DNA of 64,000 nt. It comes from Halobacteriales archaeon QS_8_69_26. GTDB taxonomy: Archaea; Halobacteriota; Halobacteria; Halobacteriales; SW-7-71-33. Below the pieces are notes generated by a model. It had not been told where the DNA came from, ran no database searches, and worked only from the letters and a program-made list of their open reading frames with translations. The DNA is taken from assembly GCA_003023195.1 (NCBI GenBank), contig PXRX01000023.1, positions 62,001 to 126,000 of the forward strand, given 5' to 3'. This document shows, in pieces, positions 8,227-16,079 of the stretch (its first letter is position 1; every line of letters begins with the position of its first letter). A program made the position numbers and the translations under genes.

Positions 8227-9135
8227 TCACAGCAGATCCATCTCCCGCAGTTCGCGTTCGAGCCTCGTTCGGCCGTCGTCGTCCATCGTCCGGAGTGGGT
8301 CACGGAGTGGACCGGGGTCGAAGTCCACGTCCCGCAGGGACAGCGCGGTCTTGACGCCGGCCATGTACGGGCCGCGCTTGAGCGCCCGCCTGACCTCGTA
8401 GACCCGGCTCTGGATCTCCCGGGCCCGCTCCTCGTCGCCCGCGGCGTAGGCCTCGTAACACTCGACGACCAGTTCCGGGAAGGCGTTGGCGACGGCACTG
8501 ACGAGTCCCGCACAGCCGACCTCCAGGCCGGCGAACAGCAGCGAGTCCGACCCCGCGAGGAAGGTCAACTCCGGGGCCGCGTCGATGGCCTGCCCGAGCC
8601 ACGGGACGTCCTTGCTGGAGTCCTTCAGCCCGGCCAGGCCGGCGTCCGCGAGCGCCGACACCGCATCCAGGGACAGTTCGTTGCCGGTTCGGCCCGGGAT
8701 GTGGTAGGCGTAGACCGCCACGTCGACCGCGTCGATCACGCGGCGGAAGTGGGTCGGGGCCGCCTCGTCGTCCAGCGGGTAGTAGTACGGCGTGACGACG
8801 ACCACGCCCTCGGCCCCGGCCTCGACTGCCCGCTTCGCATTGTTCACCGTCGCCCGGGTGCTCGGGGCACCGACGCCCGCGATGACCGGCACCTCGCCAC
8901 CGACCTCGTCGACGACCGCTCGGACGACGCGTTCCCGTTCCTCGGCCGTGAGAAGCGGGAACTCGCCGTTCGTCCCGAGTGGGAACACGCCGTGGGCGCC
9001 ACGGTCGACGACGAAGCGGGCGTGTGCCGCGGTCGCGCCGGGGTTCAGCGTCTCGCCCTCGTGGAACGCGGTAATCGTCGGCGGGACGACCCCGTGGAGG
9101 GAAAGCGGATCCGCCCCGCCGGTCGCCTCGCTCAT
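8227..9135 (-). CDS. kdgA: 2-keto-3-deoxygluconate aldolase (DHDPS/NAL family)
   Basis: Class I aldolase of the dihydrodipicolinate synthase/N-acetylneuraminate lyase family, 302 residues, cleaving KDG or KDPG to pyruvate plus glyceraldehyde (3-phosphate). Seen: substrate carboxylate loop PLGTNGEF (GTxGE, residues 52-59), Tyr144 in AYHIPGR and the Schiff-base lysine K171 in AGLKDSS. The start ATG at 9135 overlaps the stop of the upstream HAD gene by 4 bp, which fixes the start and implies translational coupling. Context identifies it as the Entner-Doudoroff aldolase rather than a lysine-pathway enzyme. Confidence 0.9.
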   Translation of the reverse strand: MSEATGGADPLSLHGVVPPTITAFHEGETLNPGATAAHARFVVDRGAHGVFPLGTNGEFPLLTAEERERVVRAVVDEVGGEVPVIAGVGAPSTRATVNNAKRAVEAGAEGVVVVTPYYYPLDDEAAPTHFRRVIDAVDVAVYAYHIPGRTGNELSLDAVSALADAGLAGLKDSSKDVPWLGQAIDAAPELTFLAGSDSLLFAGLEVGCAGLVSAVANAFPELVVECYEAYAAGDEERAREIQSRVYEVRRALKRGPYMAGVKTALSLRDVDFDPGPLRDPLRTMDDDGRTRLERELREMDLL

Positions 9136-10382
9136 CGTACCACCCTCGACAGCCGGTTGAGGGCGTACACCGTCCTGAGCGGGTCGGCCGCCCGCCCGCG
9201 GTCGAAGACGAGTTCGTCCGTGCTGATCACGTGGTCGAGGACGTCGCGCGAGGAGTGTTCGGGGGCGGCGGCGATGCCCTTCCCCTCCTCCTCGACCCAG
9301 CGCATCACCCGGAAGTCGGACTTGCTGTCCCCCATCACCATCGCGAATGGGTCGTCGATGCCGAGGACGTCGAACGCCGCCCGGACCCCGACCACCTTGT
9401 TGAGTTCGAGGCTGCCGACCTCGGCCGCGTCGGCCTCGTAGTAGGCCACGTCGATCCGTTCCAGCAGGTCGGTCGCCTCGGGTGGGACCTCGCCCGCGTC
9501 GGCGTCGGGCACCGCCCCGGTCGCCTCCAGGACGCCACGGATCTCGGGGTCGGCCGCCGCGTAGTGGGCCTTCGTCCACTCGACGACCCTGTCTGCACCC
9601 GCGTCGAGGTGACGGGCCAGGGCCTCCCCGAGGAGTTCGAGTTCGTACACCAGCGCCTCGTCGATTATCTCGCGGGCGCGGTCGCTGCCGGTCTCGAAGT
9701 TCGGCTTCAGGGTGACGTTGAACTCGTTGCCCTGGAGGTGACAGCCCCGGCGGATGGATTCGGGGGCGTCCGAGACGACCCGCGTCCGGACCTCGTCGAA
9801 CACCTCGCGGATCCCGGGGTCGAGGTCCTCGTAGAGGAGTTGCTTGGTCTCGGAGCCGTGCCCCGGCGTGAACACGCCGGTCCCCGCCTCGTACACGACG
9901 CTCACCCGCCCGGAGTGGACGATCTCGTTGCCGAGTCCCTGGATCAGGAAGCCCTTGACGTTCTCCAGGGTCTGGCCGGTACAGATGACGATCGGCGTCC
10001 CGGCCTCGTGGAACTCGGTCAGCATGTGGAGCGTCTCGCGGGGTATCTCGTTGTCGGTCCCGCCGGCCGAGCGCAGGGTCTCGTCGACGTCGAGGACGAG
10101 GACGTTGACCCCCCGTTCGTACTTTGTCAGGAGGTCCAGCGCGGTGAACGCCTGGTCGCGGCTGGTGGTGGCGGCGACCTCGGCGAACGTTCCGCCCGCC
10201 TCCGGGAACGCCTCCCTGATGTCGTCCTTCCGGGACGCCAGTTCGTCGCTCGCGTCCTGCCAGTACTCCAGCGCGACCCGGGAGTCAACCGGCGGAAACA
10301 CGTCGACGAAGTCCTGGTAGTCCCGCAGCGTGTCGGTGTCCACCTCGTCGTAGAGGCGGTAGAGTTCGTCGTACTGTTCCAT
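9132..10382 (-). CDS. HAD-superfamily hydrolase in the KDG operon
   Basis: A 416-residue HAD-fold phosphatase-like protein. Residues about 1-90 are a helical extension; motif I is VLVLDVDETL (Asp nucleophile, DxDxT), motif II is IVICTG, and motif IV VMGDSKSDFRVMRW gives the Mg-binding aspartates, as in the sugar-phosphatase (Cof/SPP-like) branch. It is the first gene of the minus-strand set HAD-kdgA-dehydratase, overlapping kdgA by 4 bp, so a role in dephosphorylating a pathway intermediate is likely but not proven. Two ATGs are possible (10391 or 10382); MEQYDELY at 10382 looks the better start. Confidence 0.8.
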   Translation of the reverse strand: MEQYDELYRLYDEVDTDTLRDYQDFVDVFPPVDSRVALEYWQDASDELASRKDDIREAFPEAGGTFAEVAATTSRDQAFTALDLLTKYERGVNVLVLDVDETLRSAGGTDNEIPRETLHMLTEFHEAGTPIVICTGQTLENVKGFLIQGLGNEIVHSGRVSVVYEAGTGVFTPGHGSETKQLLYEDLDPGIREVFDEVRTRVVSDAPESIRRGCHLQGNEFNVTLKPNFETGSDRAREIIDEALVYELELLGEALARHLDAGADRVVEWTKAHYAAADPEIRGVLEATGAVPDADAGEVPPEATDLLERIDVAYYEADAAEVGSLELNKVVGVRAAFDVLGIDDPFAMVMGDSKSDFRVMRWVEEEGKGIAAAPEHSSRDVLDHVISTDELVFDRGRAADPLRTVYALNRLSRVVR

Positions 10383-10489
10383 GGGGGGCATTCGGGCTCA
10401 CTCCGTATGAATTGCCGGCGGATCGGCGCGACACAGATATTAACTCGGAGATGAATAAACTTTTCCATGCTCGGCACGTGGGTACGCCC

Positions 10490-11551
10490 ATGAAGGCGAT
10501 AGCGATCCGCCGGGGCGACTCGGCACCCAGGCTCCTGGACCTGCCGCGACCGGACCCCGGACCGGGGGAGGCCCTCGTCCGCACGTTGCGGGTGGGCGTC
10601 GACGGGACGGACCACGAGGTCATCGAGGGGGCCCACGGCGGGTTCCCCGAGGGCGAGGACCACCTGGTGCTCGGCCACGAGGCCGTCGGCGTCGTGGCCG
10701 ACCCGAACGGCACCCGCTTCTCGGCGGGCGACGTGGTCGTGCCGACGGTCCGGCGACCGCCCGGCGGCGAGACGAACGAGGCGTTCGAGCGCGGCCAGGC
10801 CGACATGCTCCCGCCCGACCAGACGCACGAACGCGGCATCGACGGCGCCCACGGGTTCATGAGCGAGTACTTCACCAGCCCGGAGCAGTACCTGGTCTCG
10901 CTCCCGGAGGACCTCGCACCCCTGGGCTTCCTCGTCGAACCGATCAGCATCACGGAGAAGGCCGTCGAACACGCCTACGCCTCGCGGGCGGCGTTCGACT
11001 GGGAACCGGAGAGCGCGTTCGTCCTGGGCAACGGGTCGCTCGGTCTGCTGACGCTTGCGATGTTGCGGGACTACGACCGGACCTACTGCCTCGGACGGCG
11101 GGACCGCCCGGACCCCAGCATCGACCTCGTCGAGCGACTGGGGGCGACCTACGTGGACTCCCGGGAGACGCCGGTCCCGGAGGTCCCCGACGTCCACGAG
11201 CCGATGGACTTCGTCTACGAGGCGACGGGGTACGCCCGCCACGCCGTCGAGGCCGTCGGGGCCCTCGCCCCGGGCGGGGTGGCGGCACTGCTCGGCGTCC
11301 CGGAGCCGTGGACCTTCGAGGTCGACGTCGGGTCGCTCCACCGGGACGTGGTGATGAACAACAAGGCCGTGGTCGGGACGGTCAACTCCAGTGCGGACCA
11401 CTTCCGGGCGGCCGCGGACACCCTGGCCGGCCTCCCGGACTGGATCACCGACGAGTTCCAGCGAGGGGTCACCCCCGTCGAGGACTTCGAGCGGGCGTTC
11501 GATCCCGACGAAACGACCATAAAGACCGCGGTCCAATTCTCGGCCAGATGA
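10490..11551 (+). CDS. gdh: glucose 1-dehydrogenase (zinc MDR family)
   Basis: Haloarchaeal-type NAD(P)-dependent glucose dehydrogenase, 353 residues, first step of the Entner-Doudoroff route (glucose to gluconolactone). Medium-chain dehydrogenase/reductase fold: catalytic-zinc region around GVDGTDHEVIEG and LVLGHEAVG, Rossmann FVLGNGSLGLL in the middle, and the family-typical MNNKAVVGTVN near the C-terminus. Start ATG 10490 begins MKAIAIRRGD; an AATAAAC box lies about 33 bp upstream. The gene is divergent from HAD-kdgA-dehydratase and overlaps gfcR by the ATGA tetranucleotide. Confidence 0.93.
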   Translation: MKAIAIRRGDSAPRLLDLPRPDPGPGEALVRTLRVGVDGTDHEVIEGAHGGFPEGEDHLVLGHEAVGVVADPNGTRFSAGDVVVPTVRRPPGGETNEAFERGQADMLPPDQTHERGIDGAHGFMSEYFTSPEQYLVSLPEDLAPLGFLVEPISITEKAVEHAYASRAAFDWEPESAFVLGNGSLGLLTLAMLRDYDRTYCLGRRDRPDPSIDLVERLGATYVDSRETPVPEVPDVHEPMDFVYEATGYARHAVEAVGALAPGGVAALLGVPEPWTFEVDVGSLHRDVVMNNKAVVGTVNSSADHFRAAADTLAGLPDWITDEFQRGVTPVEDFERAFDPDETTIKTAVQFSAR

Positions 11552-12180
11552 AAAACGTCGACGACCTCATCGAGAACGCGGCGGAACTCGCAGAGCAGGG
11601 CTTCTCGAAGGGCGAGATCGCCGACGAGTTGAACGTCTCCCGGGAGACCGCGAGCTGGCTGGTCGAGCGTGGCGGGACGGCGGTGCCGACCAGGACCCAG
11701 TCGACCGAGGGGCCCGAGGACATCCACGTCGACTGGAGCGTGCTGGGCCGGGACTCCAGCAGGCTCTGGCACGCCGGCGCGGCGATGGCGGACCTGCTCC
11801 AGAAGCAGGGGGAGGACGTGGACCTGACCGTCGGCATCGAGAAGGCCGGGGTGCCCCTCGCGACGACCGTCGCGCGGGAACTCGACAGCGACCTCGCGAC
11901 CTACGCCCCGCGCAAGCACCAGTGGGAGGACGGCGACATCGAGGACCTGCGCGGACGGCTCTCGCGGAACTTCGCGGAGATCCGGGACCGCGACTGCTAC
12001 GTCGTGGACGACACCATCACCAGCGGGACGACCATGACCGAGACCATCGAGGCCATCCGCGAACGGGGCGGCGAACCGGTCGCCTGCGTCGTCCTCGTCG
12101 ACAAGCAGGGGGTCGAGGAACTCGAAGGGGTCCCCGTCTACTCGCTGCTCCAGGTGATCCCGGTCGGAATGGGCGAGTAG
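11548..12180 (+). CDS. gfcR: PRTase-like sugar-metabolism regulator GfcR
   Basis: A 210-residue protein with an N-terminal helix-turn-helix (FSKGEIADELNVSRETASWL) fused to an orotate-phosphoribosyltransferase-like domain with the PRPP loop YVVDDTITSGTTMTE. This is the architecture of GfcR, described in Haloferax volcanii as an activator of sugar-induced glycolytic genes. It was formerly annotated as PyrE-like. Its start overlaps the gdh stop by 4 bp, so the regulator is translated with the first enzyme of the pathway, and pgk follows 132 bp downstream. A sugar-phosphate effector bound in the PRTase pocket is inferred. Confidence 0.92.
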   Translation: MKNVDDLIENAAELAEQGFSKGEIADELNVSRETASWLVERGGTAVPTRTQSTEGPEDIHVDWSVLGRDSSRLWHAGAAMADLLQKQGEDVDLTVGIEKAGVPLATTVARELDSDLATYAPRKHQWEDGDIEDLRGRLSRNFAEIRDRDCYVVDDTITSGTTMTETIEAIRERGGEPVACVVLVDKQGVEELEGVPVYSLLQVIPVGMGE

Positions 12181-12193
12181 CGGACAACCGACG

Positions 12194-12281
12194 CCGATCC
12201 CCGCCCGCGACGAGACGCGAACACCGATCCCCGCCCGCGACGAGACGCGAACACCGATCCCCGCCCGCGACGAGACACAAC
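12194..12281. repeat. three tandem 30-bp repeats between gfcR and pgk
   Basis: Three nearly identical copies start at 12194, 12224 and 12254, each CCGATCCCCGCCCGCGACGA plus GACGCGAACA; the third ends in ACACAAC. They fill the whole spacer ahead of the pgk promoter. They are short-period tandem repeats without inverted symmetry; copy number could vary between strains. Regulatory role unknown. Confidence 0.85.
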
Positions 12282-12312
12282 GGTTTTGCGCTCCGACCGG
12301 GGAGAGGCCCAC

Positions 12313-13560
12313 ATGGTACTCACCCTCGACGACCTGGCCGTGGAGGGGCGGACCGTCGGGGTGCGGGTCGACGTCAACAGTCCCACAACCGAGGACGGGG
12401 GACTGGCGGACGACGCCCGCCTGCGCGCCCACGTCGACACCCTCTCGGAGTTGCTGGACCGGGGGGCGCGGGTAGCGGTGCTGGCCCACCAGGGCCGTCC
12501 CGGCGACGACGACTACCACCGCCTGTCGGCCCACGCCGACCGGTTCGACGAACTGCTGGACGGGCCGGTCGGCTACGTCGACGCCACCTTCGGGTCCGCC
12601 GCCCGGGAGCGGATCGCCGCCCTGGACGACGGCGAGGCGGTCCTCCTGGAGAACACTCGCTTCTACGCCGAGGAGTACATGGAGTTCCCCCCGGAGCGGG
12701 CCGCCCGCACCCACCTCGTCGAGGGACTGGTCGACGCCCTGGACGTCTACGTCAACGACGCGTTCGCTGCGGCCCACCGGTCCCAGCCGTCGCTCGTGGG
12801 GTTCCCCCCGCGTCTCCCCGCCTGCGCGGGCCGGGTGATGGAACGGGAACTCGACGTTCTCGGGGGCGTCGCCGACGCACCCCGGCCGCTGGTCTACGCC
12901 ATCGGCGGCGCCAAACTCGACGACGCCCTGGACGTGGCCTGGCACGTCCTGGAGCGGGGAAGGGCCGACGAGATGCTGGTCACCGGTGCCGTGGGCAACG
13001 TCTTCCTGTTCGCCGACGGCGTCGACGCCGGCACCGCAAGCGCCGAGTTCATCGAGGGGAAGGGCGGCTGGGAGCAGGTCGAACGCGCCCGCGACCTGCT
13101 GGACGCCCACGGCGAGAAGATACACCTTCCGCTCGACGTCGCCGTCGACAGGAACGGCCGCACCGAACTGGGGATCAACGCCCTGCCACCCCGGGAGGGG
13201 GAGGCGGCGATGGACGTCGGCAACCGGACCGTACGGGCCTTCGAGACGGTCCTCGACCGGGCCGGGACCGTGGTCCTCAACGGCCCCGCGGGCGTCTTCG
13301 AGGACGAGCAGTTCCGGTACGGCACCCGGGAACTGTTCGACGCCGCCACGCGGGTCGAACACAGCGTCGTCGGCGGCGGGGACACCGCCGCGGCCATCCG
13401 CGCCCTGGGGGTCGAGGGGTTCTCGCACGTCTCGACCGGCGGCGGCGCCGCCCTCAACCTGCTCTGTGGCGAGGACCTGCCCGCCGTCGAGGCACTCGAA
13501 GCGGCCGCCGACCGACGCGACTCACAGGAGGCCGAGGTGGATGCGGATCGAACCGGCTGA
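12313..13560 (+). CDS. pgk: 3-phosphoglycerate kinase
   Basis: Glycolytic/gluconeogenic kinase interconverting 1,3-bisphosphoglycerate and 3-phosphoglycerate; 415 residues, full length. Seen: N-terminal VRVDVNSP (PGK signature RVDxN), VLAHQGRPG, VYVNDAFAAAHRSQPS, and the C-terminal nucleotide loop VVGGGDTAAAI followed by FSHVSTGGGAALNLL. The ATG at 12313 places the first conserved strand at residue 18. Its location directly downstream of gdh-gfcR fits the lower part of the Entner-Doudoroff route. The last 20 bp overlap the next gene. Confidence 0.97.
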   Translation: MVLTLDDLAVEGRTVGVRVDVNSPTTEDGGLADDARLRAHVDTLSELLDRGARVAVLAHQGRPGDDDYHRLSAHADRFDELLDGPVGYVDATFGSAARERIAALDDGEAVLLENTRFYAEEYMEFPPERAARTHLVEGLVDALDVYVNDAFAAAHRSQPSLVGFPPRLPACAGRVMERELDVLGGVADAPRPLVYAIGGAKLDDALDVAWHVLERGRADEMLVTGAVGNVFLFADGVDAGTASAEFIEGKGGWEQVERARDLLDAHGEKIHLPLDVAVDRNGRTELGINALPPREGEAAMDVGNRTVRAFETVLDRAGTVVLNGPAGVFEDEQFRYGTRELFDAATRVEHSVVGGGDTAAAIRALGVEGFSHVSTGGGAALNLLCGEDLPAVEALEAAADRRDSQEAEVDADRTG

Positions 13561-14107
13561 GGGCGCGGACGTCAGTCGCCTCGCGGACCTGTGGGTCGAC
13601 CTCGCGACCGAGCAACGCGACCACGGCACCCACCTCCTCCCCGAGGGCAACCGCTCGACCGTCCACCAGGACCTGATGCGCCGGACGATCACCGGTGACG
13701 TACTGGTCGCGAGGGGTTCTCCCGGGGAGGACGGGAGCGACGCCCGGTCGGAGGGTGACGGAGCCGACGGCGACGACATCGTCGGGTTCGTCTCGTTCGC
13801 GATGGAGACCAGCGGCTACGACCAGGACGTCGAACGGGGGATGATATTCAACATCTACGTCGTTCCGGAACACCGTGGCGAGGGCGTCGGGTCGCGGTTG
13901 CTCGCCGCCGCCGAGGGGCGACTCACCGAGGCCGGTGCGGACGTCGTCGCACTGGAGGCGATGGCCGACAACGAGGCAGCACGGCGATTCTACCGGCGCA
14001 AGGGCTACGACGAACACCGCGTCGAGATGGAGAAGCGGGTCGGGATCGGCGGCCAGGACGCCGACTCCACGGACCGGGATCCTGCGGGCGAGGACGCCGA
14101 CCCCTGA
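13541..14107 (+). CDS. GNAT-family N-acetyltransferase
   Basis: A 188-residue acetyltransferase. The acetyl-CoA loop is VVPEHRGEGVGSRLLAAAE (R-G-x-G-x-G), followed by ALEAMADNEAARRFYRRKGY, the classic motif-B helix, so the fold is complete. Substrate unknown. The ATG at 13541 lies inside the end of pgk (20-bp overlap), pointing to co-transcription and coupling. The last 20 residues are a disordered acidic tail. Confidence 0.87.
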   Translation: MRIEPAEGADVSRLADLWVDLATEQRDHGTHLLPEGNRSTVHQDLMRRTITGDVLVARGSPGEDGSDARSEGDGADGDDIVGFVSFAMETSGYDQDVERGMIFNIYVVPEHRGEGVGSRLLAAAEGRLTEAGADVVALEAMADNEAARRFYRRKGYDEHRVEMEKRVGIGGQDADSTDRDPAGEDADP

Positions 14108-14146
14108 TCCCGGGAGTCTCCGGGACGCACCGCCTCTGCCTGGCAC

Positions 14147-14686
14147 CTACGGCGAGTGGGACCCGCTCCGAGTGTCGTCGATCCGTTTGGCGACCTCCCC
14201 GAGGTCGACGTCGTCGACCAGGCGCTTGACCGCGATCGTTCGCTCGTCCAGGTCCGGGAACCGGGCGGCCCAGGTCTCGCGGGCGGGTTGCACCGCCTCG
14301 AACAGTTGCAGGACGCAGGGGTCCCACCCGTCGCCGTCCGGGACGACCACCAGGGGGTTGCCGTCCGAGAGCATGGCGGTGACCCGTGCTCGGTCCATGG
14401 CGTCGAGTTCGCTCGCCGGGATCCGCATCGTTTCGGGGTCGGACGCGAGGTCCCCGACCGGCGAGAGCGACCCGAGTCTGGCGGTCAGCAACACGAATTC
14501 CGCCTCCGCGTTGACGACGAGGGCGACCTTGGCCTCGGCACCGGGGGGATACGCGAGGGCGACCCCCGTGACGCCGTCGTCCCGGAGCGCGACCGCCGGT
14601 CGGCCGTCGTCGGTCTCGCGAAGTACCTCCCAGTCCCCCGACAGCAGGGCGTGGGGGACCTGGAACCCGTCACTGGGGGCTGTCAT
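14147..14686 (-). CDS. haloarchaeal conserved-looking protein, function unknown
   Basis: A 179-residue acidic soluble protein, with no signal peptide, membrane segment or motif that I recognise. It contains a hydrophobic strand-rich middle (KVALVVNAEAEFVLLTARLG) and a helical C-terminus (VKRLVDDVDLGEVAKRI). Codon bias and third-position GC match the neighbours, which supports a real gene. It converges on the acetyltransferase gene, 39 bp apart. Function not assigned. Confidence 0.7.
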   Translation of the reverse strand: MTAPSDGFQVPHALLSGDWEVLRETDDGRPAVALRDDGVTGVALAYPPGAEAKVALVVNAEAEFVLLTARLGSLSPVGDLASDPETMRIPASELDAMDRARVTAMLSDGNPLVVVPDGDGWDPCVLQLFEAVQPARETWAARFPDLDERTIAVKRLVDDVDLGEVAKRIDDTRSGSHSP

Positions 14687-14837
14687 CTCGACTCACTCTC
14701 GTCCGACCGATCCCTTAAAAGGAGACGGCGATCGATCCGGATTTGGGGCGATTAAGCCGACTTTCGCGGTCGGCGAACCCCCCGAGGAGCGTCGAAAGCG
14801 ATACTCATACGAGGGACGACCCGCAAGGGCCGGACGC

Positions 14838-14911
14838 GCCAGGGGAGCTTGGGCGGTTCAAGCACTCGACTTGTAATCGAGAATTCGTGGGTTCGAATCC
14901 CACCCCTGGCT
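14838..14911 (+). tRNA. tRNA-Thr (anticodon TGT)
   Basis: A complete cloverleaf: acceptor stem GCCAGGG (14838-14844) pairs with CCCTGGC (14904-14910), discriminator T at 14911. The anticodon arm is CTCGA / TCGAG with loop CTTGTAA, anticodon TGT (14872-14874). The T arm is GTGGG-TTCGAAT-CCCAC. No intron and no encoded CCA. The TGT anticodon reads ACA/ACG-type threonine codons. Confidence 0.95.
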
Positions 14912-15039
14912 CTCGGCCGCGAGCGATCCCGCGAGCGGCCGTCTGCCCGGGATTCGAAGCAGGGAGGAGCTTCGCTCCGACCGGGGTTCCGGATCCCACC
15001 CCTCCTCGCTGAAATCGGGACAGTAGCCCTTACAGTCGG

Positions 15040-15558
15040 TCAGATGCCGTCGTCGGTGAACTCCGGTCCGGAGTCGCAGGCGTAGACCTCCAGGTCGACC
15101 TCGGTCGCGGTGTCGTCGGTCGAGTCGGTCGTTCCCCCATCGTCACCGGTCGTTCCCGGCGGGGACCGGCCGTCGCCCGGTCGGATCTCGAACAGGAAGT
15201 CCGCACAGTCGGGGTCGACGTCGCCCAGGTCCAGCGGCGCGTACTCGGGGCCCGCGCCGGTCCGGAGGCCGACCGCGGTCACGTCGTCGGGCCAGTCCGA
15301 CCCCAGCGGTACCAGCGCCGCCGACAGGAGTTCGCCGTCCTCGTAGGTCGCCGCCGGGACCCGGACCGGTCCGGACTCGCTCACGTAGCTCCCGTCCGGG
15401 ACGTCGTGTTGTCCGAGCCGAACGGTCACCTCGTGGGCCCGCCGGTCGCGGTTCAGGACGGTGATCGCCCCCAGCGACGCTCGCCCGCCGGAGTCGAGAC
15501 AGCCGGCCAGCGCGACCGTCCCCGCGGCCGCCAGCAGGCGTCGTCGCCGGATCCCCAT
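15040..15558 (-). CDS. Tat-type lipoprotein, function unknown
   Basis: A 172-residue precursor with twin-arginine start MGIRRRRLLAAAGTVALAGC: Arg-rich n-region, hydrophobic core and a lipobox ALAGC ending at Cys19, so it is exported folded by Tat and lipid-anchored outside the membrane. The mature part is strand-rich with a Thr/Asp/Gly-rich linker (about residues 130-155) before a short terminal segment containing one Cys (VYACDSG). Function unknown. A degenerate copy of the TACAGTA-type operator (15624-15641) lies 66 bp upstream of its start. Confidence 0.75.
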   Translation of the reverse strand: MGIRRRRLLAAAGTVALAGCLDSGGRASLGAITVLNRDRRAHEVTVRLGQHDVPDGSYVSESGPVRVPAATYEDGELLSAALVPLGSDWPDDVTAVGLRTGAGPEYAPLDLGDVDPDCADFLFEIRPGDGRSPPGTTGDDGGTTDSTDDTATEVDLEVYACDSGPEFTDDGI

Positions 15559-15623
15559 CGGGTAGCGCCTCCGCGGGGCGGGTAGAAGTGTTTTGGGGCA
15601 GTTCGGACCGTCCGAGAGCGGTT

Positions 15624-15641
15624 TACGGTAAGGTTACAGTA
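15624..15641. promoter_or_regulatory. degenerate TACAGTA-N4 operator-like element
   Basis: TACGGTA-AGGT-TACAGTA: two half-sites in direct orientation with the same 4-bp spacer as the five palindromes described elsewhere in this window. One half-site carries a mismatch. It lies upstream of the lipoprotein gene that starts at 15558. Membership in the same regulon is only possible, not shown. Confidence 0.35.
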
Positions 15642-15769
15642 AGACACGGAGGCCAGCCCGGCGGTACAGTCCTCCCCGGATCCGCCCGTCACGCCATCGG
15701 CCGGTTCGACACCGTCACCAGGAGATGAACCCCGAGCGGGCGTCGAGGTCGTCGTAGAAGGATGGATCC

Positions 15770-15995
15770 CTAGTCGGCGTCGGGGTCGTCCCGGAGGTAG
15801 ACGTCGAGTCGGGACTCCGTGACGTTCGCGTCGAGGGCGTACTCCCCTGCCGCGTACTCGAACTGCCACCCACATGCGTCACGGACCGGCAAGGGCTGGG
15901 GACTCGCGCCACCTCCCATCGCCAGGAGCGCCACCCCCCATCGCCAGGAGCGCCACCCCGAGGAGTCCGGCGAGGACCAGCCTGTGGGAAACCAT
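15770..15995 (-). pseudogene. small exported/membrane protein gene frameshifted by a 22-bp duplication
   Basis: From the ATG at 15995 the frame gives MVSHRLVLAGLLGVALLAMG, a signal/transmembrane segment, but then terminates early. Two 22-bp tandem copies (15907-15928 and 15929-15950, one mismatch) occupy the end of this segment. Deleting one copy restores an uninterrupted 67-residue protein whose remainder ends ...DACGWQFEYAAGEYA... and ...SRLDVYLRDDPDAD before TAG at 15770. The restored product is a single N-terminal membrane anchor or signal plus a short acidic exterior domain with one Cys; function not recognised. It may be a pseudogene, a slippage-driven on/off gene, or an assembly error. 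Confidence 0.65.
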
Positions 15996-16079
15996 ACCGG
16001 GACGCTTACCCGATGTGGTAAGTGATTGACGGTGACACGCCGGGGAGTTGCGCCCCGCCGCAGGAGTGGACGGCGCGGA

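Noticed and set aside
14893-15010. Possible integration (att) repeat after tRNA-Thr
   Set aside because: Only 11 bp (ATCCCACCCCT) are shared between the tRNA 3' end and downstream DNA, and no integrase gene follows.
15715-15912. Ser/Thr/Arg-rich open frame at 15715-15912 as a protein gene
   Set aside because: It is an out-of-frame reading of the small exported-protein gene; the frame joined by removing 22 bp has the better composition.
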